A program made the position numbers and the translations under genes. Shown in pieces: positions 7,690-14,974 of a stretch of DNA of 37,924 bases. The stretch is from an uncultured Clostridia bacterium (GTDB taxonomy: Bacteria; Bacillota; Clostridia; Lachnospirales; Bianqueaceae): assembly GCA_944383515.1 (NCBI GenBank), contig CALWPV010000047.1, positions 1-37,924 on the forward strand. Direction: 5' to 3'. Each line of letters begins with the position of its first letter. Within the stretch, counting starts at the first letter, position 1. The notes beneath the pieces were generated by a model, which saw only the letters and a list, made by a program, of their open reading frames with translations, ran no database searches and was not told the origin of the DNA.

Positions 7690-8898
7690 ATGAGAAATAA
7701 GTATACAGCCATATGTCTGGGACTGATTTTATGCATAACCGGTCTTGGCGGATGTCTCTCTGTAGAGCAGGCGGGGTTTCGGCAAGTTTCCATGGCCACT
7801 TTTGACACGGGAATGACTTGGAGCGCTACAGCCCTATACCAAGATCAGCTTCTGTATTTAGATCTTGATCTGGGCTCAGATTTGTCAAGCCAGAAGAATC
7901 CGTCTTTCTATTTGTACAATTTTCAGACAGACGAAAAAAAACTCTTGGCGGAGATTTCTGATTTTGCGTTACAGGGGCGAAGTGTGGCGCAGATTGAAGA
8001 TCGGGCATATTTTTATGTAGGTCAGTTCGAAGACGCTCGCATAAAAAATGTTCTTTATGAAATGAACTTTTCAAGCGGCGTGTTGAGAGCACTCTCAGAA
8101 AATCATTATTCCCGGACACTGATTCCTCTTACGGTATGGGACGGGCAGCTTTATGCGCTGCAAGGAGACGGTTTGGTGCAACGCATTGACAGCGAGGGAA
8201 GGGCGCAGGAAATTACGCTGCAAGGACGAGAGCCTCAATCGCCGGATATAACCGATCAATATTTGTTTTCTATGGACTATAATGGTGAATATCTTTGCTT
8301 TATAGAAAAAGAGTGGAGAGAAACAGCGCAGAAGGTATACGATCCCTACTATTATATTACGCAATATGACGACTCTTTCCGCCAGGTAAACAAAGTTGAT
8401 ATTACGGAGATCTACAGGCAATATGACTTAGACGGTGTGGGTGAGTTTTTTGCCTTTGGAGACTATTTCTATTTAAGCACCTTATCGGGTCCGGTTATTA
8501 TCGGTAGCATAGAGAAGGGAAAACCTGAGGTGCTTATGGCAGCCGAGAGGCTGGGAATTGAAATAGAATACGTGAAAACGCAGGACAGAGACCAGCGCTA
8601 TCAGTATTTTTATAAGCGGGAAGCAGAAGAAGTATATAGACTCGACGTACAAACGGGAGAACTGCTTACACTGCCTTTTGTCTGGGGAGAGCAAGAAAAT
8701 GTTCAGGAAGAGGTGCAGGCAAAGTGGGGCGTAGTGTTTGATTGTAGAATAAGGTGGATTTTAGCCTATGGAGACGACATGGTGGTCATTAAATCGCCAA
8801 CGCGAAATTATGAAGATTATCCGAATGTTGATATGGCTACATTGCGAGCAGGGACTTATGACAGCATTTCTTATCTCTTTCTGCTGGAAAAAAGCTAA
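7690..8898 (+). CDS. Lipoprotein of unknown function, possible beta-propeller
   Basis: Protein of 402 residues with signal segment and lipobox LGGC (Cys22). The start has AGGAG 7 bases upstream. The mature part shows repeating short strands with aromatic residues and turns (LYNFQTDEKKLLAEI, RAYFYVGQF, LYALQGDG, YFYLSTLSGP, VYRLDVQTGELLTL), a rhythm typical of beta-propeller proteins such as DUF5050-like domains; this is a fold guess, not an identification. It is the last gene of the plus-strand envelope cluster and is followed by a terminator hairpin. I do not recognise a specific family. Confidence 0.6.
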   Translation: MRNKYTAICLGLILCITGLGGCLSVEQAGFRQVSMATFDTGMTWSATALYQDQLLYLDLDLGSDLSSQKNPSFYLYNFQTDEKKLLAEISDFALQGRSVAQIEDRAYFYVGQFEDARIKNVLYEMNFSSGVLRALSENHYSRTLIPLTVWDGQLYALQGDGLVQRIDSEGRAQEITLQGREPQSPDITDQYLFSMDYNGEYLCFIEKEWRETAQKVYDPYYYITQYDDSFRQVNKVDITEIYRQYDLDGVGEFFAFGDYFYLSTLSGPVIIGSIEKGKPEVLMAAERLGIEIEYVKTQDRDQRYQYFYKREAEEVYRLDVQTGELLTLPFVWGEQENVQEEVQAKWGVVFDCRIRWILAYGDDMVVIKSPTRNYEDYPNVDMATLRAGTYDSISYLFLLEKS

Positions 8899-8921
8899 GC
8901 GGGTCAAACATTTCGATCGTT

Positions 8922-8954
8922 AAAGGAGGGGCGTGTAGCCCCCCTTCTTTTTTT
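8922..8954 (+). terminator. Rho-independent terminator after the 7690 lipoprotein
   Basis: An AAGGAGGGGC arm pairs with GCCCCCCTT (one mismatch) around a short loop, followed by a run of T. It closes the envelope cluster just before the next promoter. Confidence 0.65.
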
Positions 8955-8967
8955 GAAAATTTAACCC

Positions 8968-8996
8968 TTGACAGCCCTGGCTAAATCTGGTATGCT
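8968..8996 (+). promoter_or_regulatory. Strong sigma-A promoter of the CydDC-like operon
   Basis: Perfect TTGACA (8968-8973), 17-base spacer, TATGCT (8991-8996). Transcription would begin near 9003, so the first operator (9006-9023) covers the start region, as expected for a repressor site. Confidence 0.75.
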
Positions 8997-9005
8997 AAGC
9001 ACAAA

Positions 9006-9023
9006 AGTTAGCGGGAGCTAACT
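9006..9023. promoter_or_regulatory. Operator 1: palindrome AGTTAGC-N4-GCTAACT
   Basis: Perfect inverted repeat with 7-base arms just after the predicted transcription start. It contains GTTAG-N6-CTAAC, the same pattern and spacing as operator 2. The half-site resembles part of DtxR/IdeR-type iron boxes but with a wider gap, so the regulator identity is only a guess. Confidence 0.6.
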
Positions 9024-9041
9024 CTATATTTTACGCCAGAA

Positions 9042-9057
9042 GTTAGAATAAACTAAC
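9042..9057. promoter_or_regulatory. Operator 2: GTTAG-N6-CTAAC
   Basis: Second inverted repeat with the same GTTAG half-sites and the same 6-base gap as operator 1, centre to centre 35 bases apart. Only the half-sites, not the spacer, are conserved, which points to protein binding rather than an RNA hairpin. It lies between the transcription start and the ribosome site of the 9075 gene. Confidence 0.55.
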
Positions 9058-9074
9058 CGAAGAAAGGACTCTCT

Positions 9075-10814
9075 ATGATCAATCGACGCCTTGTTCAAAG
9101 CGTGAGCGAAAGCAAACGTTATATAGCAGCGCAGGTAGCCTTGCAGTGGATTAGCCTGCTTGCGAATATTGCGCTTATGCTCATGGTAACTCAGTTTTTA
9201 GCGGCGCTGCTGCAAAGTCAGGGTAGCGCTGCGCTGGCCGCGCGCCTGGGGCTGGTGGCGGTAGCGGCGCTGCTCATTCGTTACCTCTGTAGCATGGCAG
9301 CAAGCCGTATGAGCTTTTTAGCGTCTCAAACCGTGAAAAAGAAAATGCGTTCTCTTCTCTATGAAAAGCTGCTCCGTTTGGGCAGCCGTTATCAGGAAAC
9401 CATGAAAACCTCGGAGATTGTACAGGTGGCGGTAGAAGGCGTTGACCAGCTGGAAACGTATTTTGGCGCGTATTTGCCGCAGTTTTTTTATGCTATGGTA
9501 GCGCCGCTAACTCTTTTTTTGTTGCTTAGTCAGGTTAACCTGCCGGTAGCGGTGGTCTTACTCATATGCGTACCGCTCATTCCGGTAGCCATTGCCCTAG
9601 TGCAAACGCTGGCCAAGAAACTGCTGGCTCGCTACTGGGGGCAGTACACAGCGCTGGGCGATACATTTTTAGAAAATTTGCAAGGGCTGACCACACTGAA
9701 AATCTACCAGTCCGATGCCTTTAAACAAAAGGAAATGGAAGAGCAGTCCGAACATTTTAGAAAAATAACCATGAAAGTGCTTTCTATGCAGCTCAATTCC
9801 ATTACCATAATGGATCTGGTCGCCTACGGCGGCGCGGCGCTGGGCGTCATTCTTTCTCTCACGCAGTTTCAGGCCGGCCATATGACGCTGAGCGGCTGCT
9901 TACTCACCATTTTGATTTCCGCCGAATTTTTTATTCCCATGCGCCAGCTGGGCAGCTTCTTTCATGTGGCCATGAACGGTATGGCGGCTAGTGAAAAAAT
10001 GTATCGTTTGCTCGACGCCGCCGAACCGGAGCGCCCGGAAGTAGCGCGGCATCCGCAGCGCTGCGACATGGTTTGCGAAGCGGTCAGTTTTTCTTATGAG
10101 GCGGAGCGGCCGCTGCTGCATGAAATTTCGGCCTCTTTTCCGCAGGGCAGTGTCACAGCGATTGTCGGTGAAAGCGGCTGCGGAAAATCGACGCTGGCCG
10201 CGCTGTTAATCGGTCAGCTCACGCCGCAGTCCGGACGCGTTACGCTGGGCGGCATCGATCTGTCCCACATAGAAGAAGCCGAGCGCTGGCAGCGCATTAC
10301 CTATGTGAGCCACCGCAGCTATTTGTTTAAAGGAACCGTGCGCGAGAATCTGCTGATGGGAAGACAAGACGCGTCAGAGGGCGAGCTGTGGCAGGCGCTG
10401 GAGAAAACCAGATTGGCCGCTTTTTTTCGTGAAAAAGAGGGGCTGGATACCCTGCTTACCGAACAAGCGGCTAATCTTTCGGGCGGTCAAAGGCAGCGGC
10501 TGGCCCTGGCGCGGGCACTGCTGCATAATAGCCCACTCTATATTTTAGACGAAGCCTCGTCAAATATCGATATAGAAAGCGAGAACGCCATTATGGAGGC
10601 GACCTATCAGCTAGCCGAGTCAAAAACCGTAATTCTCATTTCGCACCGCCTGGCTAATGTAACTAGGGCGGATCGAATCTACGTTATGGAGCAGGGACGC
10701 ATAGCCGAAAGCGGCAGCCATGAGGAGCTGTTAAGCCGCGGCGGCTGCTATGCCAAGCTGTTTCATACGCAGCAGGAGCTAGAACAATACGGAAAGGAAA
10801 AAGAAGCAGTATGA
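9075..10814 (+). CDS. CydD-like ABC exporter, permease-ATPase fusion
   Basis: Half-transporter of 579 residues: six-span membrane domain (about 1-320) then an ATPase domain. Walker A GESGCGKST at 365-373, signature LSGGQ at 468-472, Walker B LDEAS at 491-495 and switch His524, so the ATP site looks intact. The block QGLTTLKIYQSDAFKQ ... FRKITMKVLSMQL is characteristic of CydD. In E. coli CydDC has been linked to thiol export and to heme handling needed for cytochrome bd. No cytochrome bd genes occur in this window, so the substrate here is open. It overlaps the CydC-like gene by 4 bases and probably pairs with it. The start is ATG with GAAAGGA upstream. Confidence 0.85.
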   Translation: MINRRLVQSVSESKRYIAAQVALQWISLLANIALMLMVTQFLAALLQSQGSAALAARLGLVAVAALLIRYLCSMAASRMSFLASQTVKKKMRSLLYEKLLRLGSRYQETMKTSEIVQVAVEGVDQLETYFGAYLPQFFYAMVAPLTLFLLLSQVNLPVAVVLLICVPLIPVAIALVQTLAKKLLARYWGQYTALGDTFLENLQGLTTLKIYQSDAFKQKEMEEQSEHFRKITMKVLSMQLNSITIMDLVAYGGAALGVILSLTQFQAGHMTLSGCLLTILISAEFFIPMRQLGSFFHVAMNGMAASEKMYRLLDAAEPERPEVARHPQRCDMVCEAVSFSYEAERPLLHEISASFPQGSVTAIVGESGCGKSTLAALLIGQLTPQSGRVTLGGIDLSHIEEAERWQRITYVSHRSYLFKGTVRENLLMGRQDASEGELWQALEKTRLAAFFREKEGLDTLLTEQAANLSGGQRQRLALARALLHNSPLYILDEASSNIDIESENAIMEATYQLAESKTVILISHRLANVTRADRIYVMEQGRIAESGSHEELLSRGGCYAKLFHTQQELEQYGKEKEAV

Positions 10815-12469
10815 ATCGTCGAAGTCATAGTACCGTAATGCTGCGGCTCATCGGTCTGGTTAAGCCGCTCAGCGGCTATATGCTGCTGGCCGTTGTCATG
10901 GGGGTGTTAGGCCATGTATGTGCCGCGCTCATTACCATTAGCGGCGCCTATGGGGTGCTGCACCTGCTGGGGCTTTGGCCCGCTATGAGTCTTACCGTTA
11001 TTTTCGCAGGCGTGATCCTGTTTGCGCTTTTGCGCGCCGCTTTGCGCTACGGCGAGCAAACCTGCAATCACTATATTGCGTTTAAGCTGCTGGCTCTGAT
11101 CCGGGCCCATGTGTTTCGCGCGCTGCGCCGTTTGTGCCCGGCCAAGCTGGAAGGGCGGGATAAAGGCGATTTAATTGCCATGATTACAACGGATATTGAG
11201 CTGTTGGAAGTGTTTTACGCGCATACCATTTCGCCTGTGGCGATCGCGGTTATTTTTTCCGCGCTGTTTTGCCTGGGACTGGGGAGCGTGCACCCGCTGC
11301 TGGGCCTGTGGGCGCTGGCGTCCTATGGGGTGGTCGGCGTGGCGCTTCCTATGCTTACCTCGCGCCTTTCCGGAGAAGACGGCCTGCGCATGCGCAGCGG
11401 GCAAGGCGCCATGAGCAGCTTTGTGCTAGACAGTCTGCGAGGACTGCGCGAAATTTTGCAGTATGGTCAGGGAAAGGCGCGGTTAGCTGCCATGAATCAG
11501 CGGGCCGACGCGCTGGCAGAGCGCGAAGAGCGTATGAAGCGCAGAGCCGGACAAAACGGCGCAGTGGCCAGTACGGTGGTTTGGCTCTGCCATTTGGGCA
11601 TGCTGGCGGTAGCAGCGTGGCTGCAAAACCATGGCGCAGTGAGCGCGCCCCAGGCCGTTATATGCGTGGTCGCGTTTATGGGCTCCTTTGGCCCCGTGCT
11701 TGCGCTTTCGGCGCTGGGTGCTACCCTGCAAAACACGCTAGCCGCGGGAAACCGGGTGCTGGATATTCTGGACGAAGAACCGGTGGTGCAGCCGGTTACC
11801 GGGAAAGAGGAGATAGCGTTTGGCCCGCTGCGGGCCAAAGAGGTTAGTTTTGCGTATGATCGGGAGCCGGTTCTTTCTCAGGTGTCCCTTACCGTCCCAG
11901 AAGGACGCATTGTTGGCATAGCCGGAAAGAGCGGGAGCGGAAAGTCAACGCTGTTACGCTTGTTTATGCGGTTTTGGGACGTAGATCAAGGAGAGATTAC
12001 CCTGGCCGGGCGGCCGCTGCCGCAGATCAATACGAAAAATCTGCGGGCCATGCAGGCCTTTGTCACGCAGGATACAGAGCTTTTCCAGGGCAGTATTGAA
12101 AGCAATTTGCGTATTGCCAAGCTAGACGCGAGCAGGAGCGAGCTCGAGGCGGCCTGCCGGAAAGCGGCCATTCATGATTTTATTATGAGCCTTCCTAAGG
12201 GGTATGATACGCCGGTGGGCGAGCTGGGCGATACGCTGTCTGGCGGCGAACGGCAGCGCATCGGGCTGGCCCGGGCGTTTCTTTCGGGGGCTCCCTGCCT
12301 GCTGCTTGACGAGGCAACCAGCAATTTAGACAGTTTAAACGAAGCCGTCATTTTAAAGTCGCTCCGCGAAGAAGGAAATGATAAAACGGTGGTGCTCGTG
12401 TCGCACCGTCTTTCGACCCTGCGCATTGCCGGTACGGTCTACACCATGGATCAGGGGAGAATGAGCTAA
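10811..12469 (+). CDS. CydC-like ABC exporter, permease-ATPase fusion
   Basis: Partner half-transporter of 552 residues. The membrane domain includes RYGEQTCNHYIAFKLLALIR and GDLIAMITTDIELLEVFYAHTISP, a stretch typical of CydC. The ATPase domain has Walker A GKSGSGKST at 372-380, signature LSGGE at 476-480, Walker B LLLDEATSNLD and His532. Four-base overlap with the CydD-like gene and one-base overlap (TAATG) with the next gene show tight translational coupling. It likely forms a heterodimer exporting or flipping a small thiol, amino acid or heme-related molecule; the exact substrate is not visible. Confidence 0.85.
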   Translation: MNRRSHSTVMLRLIGLVKPLSGYMLLAVVMGVLGHVCAALITISGAYGVLHLLGLWPAMSLTVIFAGVILFALLRAALRYGEQTCNHYIAFKLLALIRAHVFRALRRLCPAKLEGRDKGDLIAMITTDIELLEVFYAHTISPVAIAVIFSALFCLGLGSVHPLLGLWALASYGVVGVALPMLTSRLSGEDGLRMRSGQGAMSSFVLDSLRGLREILQYGQGKARLAAMNQRADALAEREERMKRRAGQNGAVASTVVWLCHLGMLAVAAWLQNHGAVSAPQAVICVVAFMGSFGPVLALSALGATLQNTLAAGNRVLDILDEEPVVQPVTGKEEIAFGPLRAKEVSFAYDREPVLSQVSLTVPEGRIVGIAGKSGSGKSTLLRLFMRFWDVDQGEITLAGRPLPQINTKNLRAMQAFVTQDTELFQGSIESNLRIAKLDASRSELEAACRKAAIHDFIMSLPKGYDTPVGELGDTLSGGERQRIGLARAFLSGAPCLLLDEATSNLDSLNEAVILKSLREEGNDKTVVLVSHRLSTLRIAGTVYTMDQGRMS

Positions 12470-12804
12470 TGCAAAAGAAGGCGATAGAGGACAAACGCGA
12501 GCGGGAAATACGCGTGGTAACGCAAATGATTCAGATTTACTGCCGGGGCAGGCATAAAAGCCGCCGGGGCGAGCTTTGCCCGTCGTGTCAGACGCTGGCG
12601 GAGTATGCGGCGCAGCGGGTACAAAGGTGCCCTTTTATGGAAACGAAAACATTTTGTTCTAACTGCAAGGTCCATTGCTACCGGGCGGCAGAGCGCGAGC
12701 AGATCCGTGCGGTTATGCGTTACAGCGGGCCGCGCATGCTGCTCTTCCACCCGCTTATGGCCGTGCGTCATGGTATAGAAAGCCAAAAAGAAAGGAAAAA
12801 GTAA
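12469..12804 (+). CDS. YgbA_NO family (nitrous-oxide-stimulated promoter type) cysteine-rich protein
   Basis: Small cytoplasmic protein of 111 residues, one base overlapping the CydC-like stop. It has the family layout: an N-terminal ReREIRVV ... MI-x-IYCRG helix, then CPSCQ, a single RCPF, and CSNCKVHCY, followed by a helix with RAVMRYSGPRML and HPLMAVRH. The conserved cysteines suggest binding of iron, zinc or an iron-sulphur centre. E. coli YgbA is nitric-oxide inducible and has been linked to recovery from nitrosative stress. Its place in an operon with a CydDC-like exporter supports a redox, nitrosative-stress or metal-related role, which is inference. Confidence 0.82.
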   Translation: MQKKAIEDKREREIRVVTQMIQIYCRGRHKSRRGELCPSCQTLAEYAAQRVQRCPFMETKTFCSNCKVHCYRAAEREQIRAVMRYSGPRMLLFHPLMAVRHGIESQKERKK

Positions 12805-12806
12805 TC

Positions 12807-13187
12807 ATGAAACTGAAAAAAATGGTTTATTTAGTACTGGGCTGCCTGGGCCTTGCGCTGGGCGCGGTAGGCGCGGCTGTGCCGCTACTTCCGGCGTTTC
12901 CGTTTTTAATGTTAGCCGCGTTTTGCTTCGCGAAAAGTTCGGAGCGGCTGCACACGTGGTTTATTGGCACCAAGCTGTACCGAAATAATTTAGAAAGTTT
13001 TGTCAAAGGACAGGGCATGACCTGGAAAACAAAAATACGCATTATGGTGCTTGTGACGCTGACCATGAGCATTGGGTTTATTATGATGCACCAGGTGGTG
13101 GTCGGACGCATTGTTTTAGCCTGCGTTTGGGTATTTCATGTTTTATATTTTTGCTTTGGCATTAAGACAAAAGCAAAAACGACTTGA
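12807..13187 (+). CDS. YbaN family (DUF454) inner-membrane protein
   Basis: Membrane protein of 126 residues. The ATG at 12807 (MKLKKMVYLVLGCLG) follows AAAGGAAAAAG and lies 2 bases after the YgbA-like stop; a longer open frame upstream overlaps that gene and is not supported. The motif PLLPAFPFLMLAAFCFAKSS at residues 26-45 is the DUF454 hallmark, followed by the HTWFIGTKLYRNNL segment and two more hydrophobic stretches (about 77-95 and 96-118). Function unknown; in E. coli it is annotated only as an inner-membrane protein. Last gene of the operon with the CydDC-like exporter. Confidence 0.82.
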   Translation: MKLKKMVYLVLGCLGLALGAVGAAVPLLPAFPFLMLAAFCFAKSSERLHTWFIGTKLYRNNLESFVKGQGMTWKTKIRIMVLVTLTMSIGFIMMHQVVVGRIVLACVWVFHVLYFCFGIKTKAKTT

Positions 13188-13270
13188 AAATAAACGGGCG
13201 GTGTAAAGCAGATTTTCTCTTTTTGTATTTTGACAGTAGACAAATATATATTTTTGCTTTATCATATGAG

Positions 13271-13299
13271 TTGTCAAGTAAAACTGGCAGCTCATTAAT
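13271..13299 (+). promoter_or_regulatory. Weak candidate promoter of the B'-A' lipoprotein pair
   Basis: TTGTCA (13271-13276), 17 bases, ATTAAT (13294-13299), about 50 bases before the ATG at 13349. The -10 fits only 4 of 6. A perfect TTGACA at 13230-13235 has no matching -10 at the right distance. Confidence 0.3.
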
Positions 13300-13348
13300 T
13301 TTATTCTCTCGAAAATGCAAACAAAGCGCTTCGGAATGGAGGATAACT

Positions 13349-14974
13349 ATGAAAAAAGGAAAAAGAGCTATAGCATTATGTTTTATTTTCGTTTTTCTTC
13401 TTTCCTCTTGTTATACTAAGGAATGGGCGGGGGAAGACGCTGGGCATTCCTCTGCGTTAGATCAATCGAGTGACTCACAGGTGCCCTCTGGCACGGAAAC
13501 CATAACTCCAGTCGTAGAGGACGGCCTAGCTACATGGCACTTTACGCCTCCTTCCGACCTTTCTTACCTTACAGTTGGAGTTGTGGTGCCACAGGATATG
13601 GCGTCTATGGTGTCTAACTGGCAAACTACTTGGGCAGAGCTTAATACTTATTTGGCCGAGCAGCAGGCAGGGTATCAAATAGAGCTTATTGTGAAAGGCG
13701 TTTTGAGCGAAAAAGATCCGGCACTGGAAAAGAAGGCTGTGCAACAGTGTTTGGCGGAGAACATAGCTATTCTTACCGGTTCTTTTTCAGATTCTTCTTC
13801 GCTGGATATGGAATGGTTTGTAGATCTTGGACAGGCACCATATTGTCAGGCGGTGGCGCCGGTTCTGGAATTATATCCTGACAAGTACTGGGAATATGTA
13901 GAAAAACAATGGGGCGGCCTCTACAGTATTTCTAATGAAATCACTTGGCACGGTAATGTTAGCTTTCAAATGCTGATAGACCATGAAGCGCTAGACTCTT
14001 GGGGGCTAGAGTGGGAAGGCGTAAAAGCAATAGGGTATACCTGGGACGAGTGGGAGCAAATTTTTACCGGCTGGCAGGAGGCAATGGGAGAAACCGCGCC
14101 AGTTTTAGCGATAGATGAAACGACCCTGAATTCCTTTTTACAGTATTTGGCTCCTGAAACAGAGTGTCAGCTGATCGCGCCGGGCGTAGGGATTCATTTA
14201 GAAACGGGAGAAATAGAGAAAGTTTTAACTATGCCCGCCGTGCAGGCACGCATACAAAGATATCAAAACTGGATGGATAGAGGCATGGTGGAAGAAGTGC
14301 CGAAAAATGCTCCAATCAGTGCTTTTGGACGGGGAAGCGGTATGGGCGCGTATTGTATAGACATATTAGCAGAAAACAGCCCAATAGAAGTCTGGGAGTA
14401 TGAGGTGGCAGAGCATAAAGTGGTTTATTACCCTGCTAATTTAGAGGCGCTGGGAAAAAGAGTTTGCTTTACCGGGGTTGTAGATCAAAGCGAGAACAGA
14501 GAACTGGCGCTGGAGTTTTTGCAATATATAGGACAGTCTAAGACGCTGCGCAGTATTATGAATCGATTGGCGGATTTCTTTTTGGCCCCTTTATCGATAA
14601 TGGAATTAAATGACGAAACGGCAGCGGAAGAGAACATGCGGCTTTATACTGCACAAGGCGAGTCTCTCTCTTATGTAGAAGCTTTCGGGCAAATTTACGA
14701 AAAGGCAGTTATCCCTTCTACAGCAGGGTTTTACTTTGACCCAGGCCCCGTGCGTGAAGAAATAGAAGCGATTTGGCAAGTGTATAACAGCAGTCCGGTT
14801 AAACGGGCAGCAGGGCGAGGCATTTCCTTTAATAATGCGACTTTTACCGAAGACCTGATTCAGCTGGAAAAAGATATGGAGGCCGCCGGTTTAAATGAAG
14901 TAGTGGAAGAAGCGCAGCGGCAGTTACAGGTTTGGAAGGACGAGCAGAGGGAGGAAAAAAATGAAGCGTCATAA
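13349..14974 (+). CDS. Solute-binding-like lipoprotein B' with DUF3502-type C-terminus
   Basis: Lipid-anchored protein of 541 residues. I chose MKKGKRAIALCFIFVFLLSSC at 13349 because it has GGAGG 6 bases upstream and a proper lipoprotein signal with lipobox LSSC (Cys21); the frame is open 55 codons earlier without a ribosome site. The last 80 residues (FYFDPGPVREEIEAI ... MEAAGLNEVVEEAQRQL) match the DUF3502-type end also seen in lipoprotein B (4518). Middle blocks such as YPDKYWEYVEKQWGGLYSI also align with B. It is coupled to A' (14961) by a 14-base overlap. No permease is nearby. The ligand is unknown. Confidence 0.75.
   Translation: MKKGKRAIALCFIFVFLLSSCYTKEWAGEDAGHSSALDQSSDSQVPSGTETITPVVEDGLATWHFTPPSDLSYLTVGVVVPQDMASMVSNWQTTWAELNTYLAEQQAGYQIELIVKGVLSEKDPALEKKAVQQCLAENIAILTGSFSDSSSLDMEWFVDLGQAPYCQAVAPVLELYPDKYWEYVEKQWGGLYSISNEITWHGNVSFQMLIDHEALDSWGLEWEGVKAIGYTWDEWEQIFTGWQEAMGETAPVLAIDETTLNSFLQYLAPETECQLIAPGVGIHLETGEIEKVLTMPAVQARIQRYQNWMDRGMVEEVPKNAPISAFGRGSGMGAYCIDILAENSPIEVWEYEVAEHKVVYYPANLEALGKRVCFTGVVDQSENRELALEFLQYIGQSKTLRSIMNRLADFFLAPLSIMELNDETAAEENMRLYTAQGESLSYVEAFGQIYEKAVIPSTAGFYFDPGPVREEIEAIWQVYNSSPVKRAAGRGISFNNATFTEDLIQLEKDMEAAGLNEVVEEAQRQLQVWKDEQREEKNEAS

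Noticed and set aside
9001-9060. The GTTAG inverted repeats considered as a terminator or riboswitch hairpin
   Set aside because: No T-run follows either repeat, and the two sites share half-sites rather than spacer or loop sequence, which fits protein operators better.
11269-11847. A 192-codon plus-strand open frame and several minus-strand frames inside the CydC-like gene
   Set aside because: They lie wholly inside a gene with intact ABC motifs, have arginine-rich, low-quality compositions and no ribosome site; they are out-of-frame shadows of GC-rich coding sequence.
13230-13265. TTGACA at 13230 as a promoter for the B'-A' pair
   Set aside because: No acceptable -10 box lies 16-18 bases downstream; the nearest TATCAT is 24 bases away.
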